A DNA stretch of 10,394 nt from contig CALCFG010000138.1 of the NCBI GenBank assembly GCA_937900565.1, forward strand, positions 1 through 10,394, given 5' to 3'. A program made the position numbers and the translations under genes. The number at the start of each line of letters is the position of its first letter. Within the stretch, counting starts at the first letter, position 1. The notes beneath the pieces were generated by a model, which saw nothing but the letters and a program-made list of their open reading frames with translations, had not been told where the DNA came from and did no database searches. Source of the stretch: an uncultured Erysipelotrichaceae bacterium. Lineage in GTDB: Bacteria > Bacillota_I > Bacilli_A > Erysipelotrichales > Erysipelotrichaceae. Shown in pieces: positions 6,502 to 10,394 of this stretch.

Positions 6502-6975
6502 ATGATTGCTTTAATTGTAGCTAAAAGTAAAAATAATATTATTGGTAAAAATAATAAAATACCTTGGCGTATTGATGGGGAACAACACCAATTCAAAAAA
6601 CTTACGACAAATCAAATCGTGGTAATGGGTAGGAAAACCTATGAATCAATTGGGCATCCGTTGCCTGATCGAATGACGATTGTTGTATCAAAACGAGAGA
6701 CGTTTAACGATATAAACTTAATAACAGTTAAATCATTAGCCGATGCATTAGCCTATGCCAATGGTAAAGATATTTACATTGCGGGTGGTTACCAACTTTA
6801 TAAACAAGCAATGGCTATCGTCGATAAAATGTTCATTACCATTGTCGATACAACAATTGATGATGGAGATACTGTATTTCCTGAGTTTGATCCAACTTCA
6901 TTTAAACTGATCGAGCAAGAGTTTGTTAAATCCACAATTAACTATACTCGTTATACTTATGAAAGAGTTAAATAA
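6502..6975 (+). CDS. folA: Dihydrofolate reductase, GEQ-type
   Basis: This 157-residue enzyme reduces dihydrofolate to tetrahydrofolate with NADPH. Family marks are IVAKSKNNIIGKNNKIPW (5-22), VMGRKTYESIG (41-51), LPDRMTIVVS (54-63), IYIAGGYQLYKQA (91-103) and DTVFPEFD (123-130). The active-site acid is E27, within PWRIDGEQHQFKKLT, where E. coli has D27 and many Bacillota have PEDL. The GEQ-F-K/R-x-LTT block and the overall sequence are, from memory, close to the DfrF group of trimethoprim-resistance enzymes and related chromosomal DHFRs. The gene starts 9 bases after the preceding stop, with a weak AGGA ribosome site overlapping that stop. No thyA is adjacent. The function is near certain; low trimethoprim sensitivity is an inference. 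Confidence 0.95.
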   Translation: MIALIVAKSKNNIIGKNNKIPWRIDGEQHQFKKLTTNQIVVMGRKTYESIGHPLPDRMTIVVSKRETFNDINLITVKSLADALAYANGKDIYIAGGYQLYKQAMAIVDKMFITIVDTTIDDGDTVFPEFDPTSFKLIEQEFVKSTINYTRYTYERVK

Positions 6976-7096
6976 AGAAAGATATTCAGATCGGCCAGTG
7001 GGCGTATTGGATAGTAATGCCTATGGTATGAATGATGGGTTAGCTTCTTTAAACCAAGCTGTACGAACTATTAAATCATTTAAGAAATATAGTGCT
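6959..7096 (+). other. Open, coding-like extension upstream of the P-loop gene
   Basis: From an ATG at 6959, which overlaps the DHFR end by 17 bases, the frame runs without a stop for 46 codons directly into the P-loop protein. Its codons look like real coding sequence, and it has more G and C than typical spacer DNA here. The family core usually starts at MNKILIIGCPGSGKS, so this part is extra. RPVGVLDS within it recalls the N-terminus of glutamate racemase (RPIGVxDSGxGG), but the glycine-rich continuation is missing, so this may be chance. It could be an N-terminal extension, a gene remnant or an untranslated spacer. Neither possible start has a good ribosome site. Confidence 0.45.
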
Positions 7097-7564
7097 ATGA
7101 ATAAAATATTAATTATCGGTTGTCCTGGTAGTGGTAAGAGTACATTTGCGAAAGCCTTGCAAGAAATTACGCATCTTCCTTTAATTCATTTGGATTTACT
7201 TTATTGGAATGCGGATAAATCAACGGTTAGTCAAGAGGTATTTGTTCAACGATTAAATACAGTGTTAGCACTAGAACAATGGATAATTGATGGCAATTAT
7301 GCAGCCACTATGGAAAAAAGATTGAATCTATGCGATACAGTATTTTATTTAGATTATCCGTTGGAAGTATGTTTACAAGGAATAGAGCAGCGTAAGGGTA
7401 AACCACGCAGTGACATGCCATGGATTGAAACTGGGGAACTTGATCTAGAATTTATTGCGTTTGTTCATAATTTTCCGAAAGTAAATCGGTATGAAATCAT
7501 TAAATTATTGAATAATTATTCTCATTTGGAAATTCATGTATTTAAGAATAGAAAACAAGCTTGA
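7097..7564 (+). CDS. Small P-loop NTPase, adenylate kinase/topology-modulation-like
   Basis: From the ATG at 7097 the protein has 155 residues. Walker A is GCPGSGKST (8-16). HLDLLYWNAD (31-40), WIIDGNYAATMEKRL (62-76), TVFYLDYP (81-88) and RKGKPRSDMPW (99-109) are blocks typical of the small kinase-like proteins often named DNA topology modulation protein FlaR or simply AAA family ATPase in Bacillota. The fold suggests transfer of phosphate to a small molecule, but the substrate is unknown. A longer start at ATG 6959 is possible and would add 46 residues. The C-terminus ends at NRKQA, about five residues before the DxFL-like end I expect for relatives, a slight shortening. The gene follows DHFR closely and is probably in the same transcript. 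Confidence 0.85.
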   Translation: MNKILIIGCPGSGKSTFAKALQEITHLPLIHLDLLYWNADKSTVSQEVFVQRLNTVLALEQWIIDGNYAATMEKRLNLCDTVFYLDYPLEVCLQGIEQRKGKPRSDMPWIETGELDLEFIAFVHNFPKVNRYEIIKLLNNYSHLEIHVFKNRKQA

Positions 7565-7591
7565 TTAGCTATTGCTTCTTTTGCTTATTTT

Positions 7592-7597
7592 TACTAT
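7592..7597 (+). promoter_or_regulatory. Possible -10 box for the leuS T-box transcript
   Basis: TACTAT lies about 7 bases before the start of the T-box stem I, where a promoter is expected. The nearest -35-like hexamer, TTGCTT at 7572, is only 14 bases away, which is short. Leader transcription could instead come from the upstream genes. Weak evidence. Confidence 0.3.
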
Positions 7598-7602
7598 CAT
7601 TA

Positions 7603-7843
7603 ATGAGGCTATGAAATGAAGTAGTAATTATTTAGTTATTCATAGAAAGTCTTGGGTGGATGGAACAAGATAGTAAAAAATAATGAACTCGTCATGGAGC
7701 TTAAGGGAACTTCGTAAGATATGCGTTAAATTCAATTAATTAAGTGAATTCATAGATATGTTATGAATTAATCAAGATGGTAACACGGGTAACAGCGTTC
7801 TTGATAATACTATTTTTTATAGTGTTATCATCAACGCTTTTTT
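7603..7843 (+). ncRNA. T-box riboswitch leader of leuS (tRNA-Leu sensor)
   Basis: This leader reads the charging state of tRNA-Leu. Stem I can start with CTATGA (7609-7614) pairing with TCATGG (7692-7697). The specifier loop has AGTA on the 5' side and GAACTC on the 3' side, giving the leucine codon CTC at 7688-7690. Above it, ATTATTT pairs with AAATAAT, and CTTG/CAAG closes an apical loop GGTGGATGGAA of the expected kind. A stem III-like hairpin AATTCATA/TATGAATT (7747-7769) precedes the antiterminator. In the antiterminator, ATCAAGA (7771-7777) pairs with TCTTGAT (7799-7805). The bulge TGGTAAC (7778-7784) offers TGGT to the ACCA end of uncharged tRNA, as expected for a discriminator A. The bulge differs from the usual TGGNACC at one base. 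The position directly before leuS makes the call very secure. Confidence 0.93.
7794..7843 (+). terminator. T-box terminator before leuS
   Basis: The arm 7794-7813 (starting AGCGTT, ending ACTAT) pairs with 7819-7838 (starting ATAGT, ending AACGCT). It forms 20 positions with two mismatches and one wobble around a five-T loop, followed by TTTTT at 7839-7843. Its 5' arm includes the 3' half of the antiterminator (7796-7805), so the two folds exclude each other. Charged tRNA-Leu should favour this terminator. Confidence 0.93.
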
Positions 7844-7862
7844 AATTAAGGGAGGAAATTTT

Positions 7863-10262
7863 ATGAGTTACGAACATCAAGCCGTTGAAAAGAAATGGCA
7901 ATCTTTTTGGGAAGAAAATCAAACATTTAGGACAGATACCCATGATTTTAGTAAACCAAAATATTATGCATTGGATATGTTTCCTTATCCAAGTGGTGTA
8001 GGTTTACATGCAGGTCATCCGGAAGGTTATACAGCAACGGATGTGATTTGTCGAATGAAACGGATGCAAGGTTTTAATGTATTGCATCCAATGGGGTTTG
8101 ATTCGTTTGGTTTACCTGCAGAACAATATGCCATTTCAACAGGTAATCATCCGGATGGATTTACAAAAGAAAATATTGAAAACTTTACTAATCAATTAAA
8201 AATGCTGGGTTTTTCATATGATTGGAGTAAAGTAATTGCAACAAGTGATCCTTCATACTATAAATGGACGCAATGGATATTTAAACAATTATTTTTAGAT
8301 GGTTACGCACGGTGTGTCGAAATGCCAGTAAACTGGTGTGAAGAATTAGGTACAGTATTGGCAAATGATGAAGTCATTGATGGCAAAAGTGAACGTGGAG
8401 GATATCCAGTGGTTCGTAAAAATATGCGTCAATGGATTATGGATATTCCTGCTTTTGCTGAAAAGCTATTGGCTAATTTAGATGACTTAGATTGGCCAGA
8501 GAGTACGAAAGAAATGCAACGTAATTGGATTGGTAAATCGATTGGTGCACAGATTAAGTTTAATGTTGCCAATACCAATGAACATTTTACTGTGTTCACT
8601 ACTCGTGCTGATACATTATTTGGTGCTACTTACTGTGTTTTAAGTCCAGAACATCCATTGGTGGATATAATTACAACTGGAGCCCAAAAAGAAGCAGTTA
8701 AAGCTTACCAAACAGCCTGTGCGAGTAAAAGTGATTTGGAACGTACTGAATTAAATAAAGATAAAACGGGTGTATTTACTGGTGCATATGCGATTAATCC
8801 AGTGAATAGTAAACAAATTCCGATTTGGATCAGTGATTATGTATTAATGAGTTATGGTACAGGTGCTATTATGGCTGTACCTGCTCATGACGAGCGTGAC
8901 TATGCCTTTGCGAAAAAGTTTGGCTTAGAAATTATTCCAGTATTGGAAGGTGGCGATATTAGTAAAGAAGCTTATACCCAAGATGGTATTCATATTAACT
9001 CGGATTTTTTAAATGGTATGGGTAAACAAGAAGCCATTGATACAATGATCAATTGGTTAAGTGAGAAAGGTATTGGGGAAAAGAAAGTAAATTATCGTAT
9101 ACGTGAATGGATTTTTGCGCGTCAACGATATTGGGGTGAACCAATACCAGTCATTCATTATGAAGATGGTACAATAGGAGTCTTAGATGATGAAGATTTA
9201 CCATTGATTCTTCCAGAGTTGGATGACTATGGTCCAAGTAAAAGTGGGGGAGCACCTTTAGATAAAGCCAGCGATTGGGTGAACGTGACTTATCATGGTA
9301 AACAAGGTAAACGTGAAACAAGTACAATGCCAGGTAGTGCCGGAAGTAGTTGGTATTTCTTACGTTACATCGATCCGAAAAATGATAAAGCATTTGCGGA
9401 TTATGAATTAATGAAACACTGGATGCCAGTGGATTTATACATTGGTGGTCCTGAACATGCAGTTGGTCACTTATTATATTCACGGATGTGGACGAATTAC
9501 TTGCATGATAAAGGATTATGTCCTGTTGCTGAACCATTCCATAAACTAGTTCACCAAGGCATGATTTTAGGTGCCAATGGTATTAAAATGGGTAAACGTT
9601 ATCCAGAATATGCGGTTAATCCAAATGATATTAGTCGTGAATTTGGTGCGGATACGTTGCGTTTATACGAAATGTTTATGGGACCATTGGAAGCAGATAA
9701 ACCATGGAGTACTCAAGGGGTAGAAGGGGCGCGTCGTTGGTTAGATCGTGTATGGCGCTTATTCATTGAAATGGATAAATTATGTGATTCGAATGATCAT
9801 AGCTTGGATTATTCGTATAACTTTACTGTTAAAAAAGTAACCAATGACTTTGAAACATTGAATATTAATACAGCGATTAGCCAAATGATGATCTTTATTA
9901 ACGATGCTTATAAAGCTGAAACTGTATTTAAACCATATGCTTTGGGTTTAATTCAAATGTTAAGTTGCATTGCACCATTTATTGGTAATGAAATGTATCA
10001 ACGCTTAACAGGAAAAGATGATTTGGCATACTTACCTTGGCCAACCTATGATGAATCTGCCTTAGTGGTCGCTACCCATACAGTGGTCGTACAAGTGAAT
10101 GGCAAAGTCCGTGCTAAGTTTGAGGTTGGTAATGAAGCCAGTGAAGAAGAAATAAAACAATTGGCATTACAACAAGAAGGAACACAACGTAATATTTCAG
10201 ATAAAGAAATCAAAAAAATTATTGTTGTTAAAAACAAAATCGTAAATATTGTTGTGGCTTAA
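7863..10262 (+). CDS. leuS: Leucyl-tRNA synthetase
   Basis: This cytoplasmic class I synthetase charges tRNA-Leu and hydrolyses mischarged products. Its 799 residues match bacterial LeuRS (about 800). The HIGH box is HAGH (49-52). PVNWCEELGTVLANDEVIDG and WIGKSIGAQIKF lead into the CP1 editing domain, which shows the threonine-rich TTRADTLFGATY (from T246) and GTGAIMAVPAHDERD with D346. PGSAGSSWYFLRYIDP and GGPEHAVGHLLYSR are catalytic-core blocks. The KMSKS loop reads KMGKR (575-579), followed by YPEYAVNPNDI; this variant occurs, as I recall, in some Bacillota. The anticodon-binding helices and a C-terminal domain containing VQVNGKVRAKFEV are complete. The ATG is preceded by AAGGGAGG with 7 bases of spacing. 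Expression is gated by the T-box, so leucine starvation raises its level. Confidence 0.98.
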   Translation: MSYEHQAVEKKWQSFWEENQTFRTDTHDFSKPKYYALDMFPYPSGVGLHAGHPEGYTATDVICRMKRMQGFNVLHPMGFDSFGLPAEQYAISTGNHPDGFTKENIENFTNQLKMLGFSYDWSKVIATSDPSYYKWTQWIFKQLFLDGYARCVEMPVNWCEELGTVLANDEVIDGKSERGGYPVVRKNMRQWIMDIPAFAEKLLANLDDLDWPESTKEMQRNWIGKSIGAQIKFNVANTNEHFTVFTTRADTLFGATYCVLSPEHPLVDIITTGAQKEAVKAYQTACASKSDLERTELNKDKTGVFTGAYAINPVNSKQIPIWISDYVLMSYGTGAIMAVPAHDERDYAFAKKFGLEIIPVLEGGDISKEAYTQDGIHINSDFLNGMGKQEAIDTMINWLSEKGIGEKKVNYRIREWIFARQRYWGEPIPVIHYEDGTIGVLDDEDLPLILPELDDYGPSKSGGAPLDKASDWVNVTYHGKQGKRETSTMPGSAGSSWYFLRYIDPKNDKAFADYELMKHWMPVDLYIGGPEHAVGHLLYSRMWTNYLHDKGLCPVAEPFHKLVHQGMILGANGIKMGKRYPEYAVNPNDISREFGADTLRLYEMFMGPLEADKPWSTQGVEGARRWLDRVWRLFIEMDKLCDSNDHSLDYSYNFTVKKVTNDFETLNINTAISQMMIFINDAYKAETVFKPYALGLIQMLSCIAPFIGNEMYQRLTGKDDLAYLPWPTYDESALVVATHTVVVQVNGKVRAKFEVGNEASEEEIKQLALQQEGTQRNISDKEIKKIIVVKNKIVNIVVA

Positions 10263-10276
10263 TTTATTAAATATTG

Positions 10277-10317
10277 AAGGTATTAATTTTTAATTGAAAT
10301 GAAAATTGATACCTTTT
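10277..10317 (+). terminator. Terminator after leuS
   Basis: AAGGTATTAATTTT (10277-10290) pairs over 14 positions, with one wobble, with AAAATTGATACCTT (10302-10315) around an 11-base loop. TTCTT follows. It lies 14 bases after the leuS stop. Confidence 0.82.
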
Positions 10318-10394
10318 CTTATTATCGCTTAATCGTTACAATATTGGCATAAGGAGACCATTTTATATTGAGAAAAGCAGAAAACTCATAAGTC
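10318..10394. other. Right-edge intergenic stretch, no gene supported
   Basis: AAGGAG at 10351-10356 resembles a ribosome site, but the nearest start, TTG at 10368, opens a frame of only seven codons ending at 10391. TTGGCA at 10344 and TATATT at 10364 resemble promoter hexamers but are only 14 bases apart. The upstream region of the next gene may begin here; nothing more can be said. Confidence 0.3.

Noticed and set aside
9151..9537. 128-codon frame on the minus strand inside leuS
   Set aside because: It lies opposite a highly conserved part of LeuRS, is unusually rich in His, Leu and Ser as expected for an antisense shadow, and resembles no family.
1..10394. CRISPR arrays, insertion sequences, attachment sites or phage defence genes
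   Set aside because: I saw no regularly spaced repeats, transposase or integrase motifs, terminal inverted repeats or defence-type domains. The only exact long repeat is the RAT pair.

Overview
The window is AT-rich, densely packed and reads almost entirely on the + strand. Ribosome sites are of the GGAGG type. Regulation is typical of low-GC Bacillota: a CcpA-type cre site, BglG/LicT antitermination and a tRNA-sensing T-box. A bile salt hydrolase homologue and a PTS for alpha-glucosides suggest a host-associated, probably intestinal, fermenter. An Erysipelotrichia-like lineage is my best guess from the style of the proteins, but this is an inference and not a demonstrated placement.

Region 1 (about 171-4217) is a self-contained sugar operon. 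A strong promoter overlaps a perfect-consensus cre. An RNA antitermination site (RAT) and terminator come next, then a BglG/LicT-family antiterminator gene, a second identical RAT with its own terminator, a PTS EIICB permease for alpha-glucosides, a GH4 6-phospho-alpha-glucosidase and a terminal hairpin. The sugar would be phosphorylated on entry by EIICB and cleaved by GH4 to glucose 6-phosphate plus an aglycone sugar. Transcription is checked twice by RNA hairpins, before and after the regulator gene, and repressed by CcpA when preferred sugars are present. The permease carries no EIIA domain, so an EIIA must come from elsewhere.

Region 2 (about 4276-7564) has four tightly spaced genes: a cytoplasmic choloylglycine/bile salt hydrolase, a secreted DUF4015 TIM-barrel protein, a dihydrofolate reductase of a GEQ-type subgroup that includes trimethoprim-resistance enzymes, and a small P-loop kinase-like protein. 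They are probably co-transcribed, but I see no shared pathway. The kinase-like gene has an unexplained open, coding-looking stretch upstream of its conserved start.

Region 3 (about 7600-10317) is a T-box leader with a likely leucine CUC specifier, an antiterminator and a terminator. It controls leuS, a full-length leucyl-tRNA synthetase whose KMSKS loop reads KMGKR, followed by a terminator. The last 75 bases hold no gene I can support.

Most of the window is well-known biology with some variations. I did not find a clearly new system. The best leads are the double-RAT alpha-glucoside operon with overlapping cre, the extension before the P-loop gene, the DHFR subtype, and the inverted repeat at the bile salt hydrolase start.
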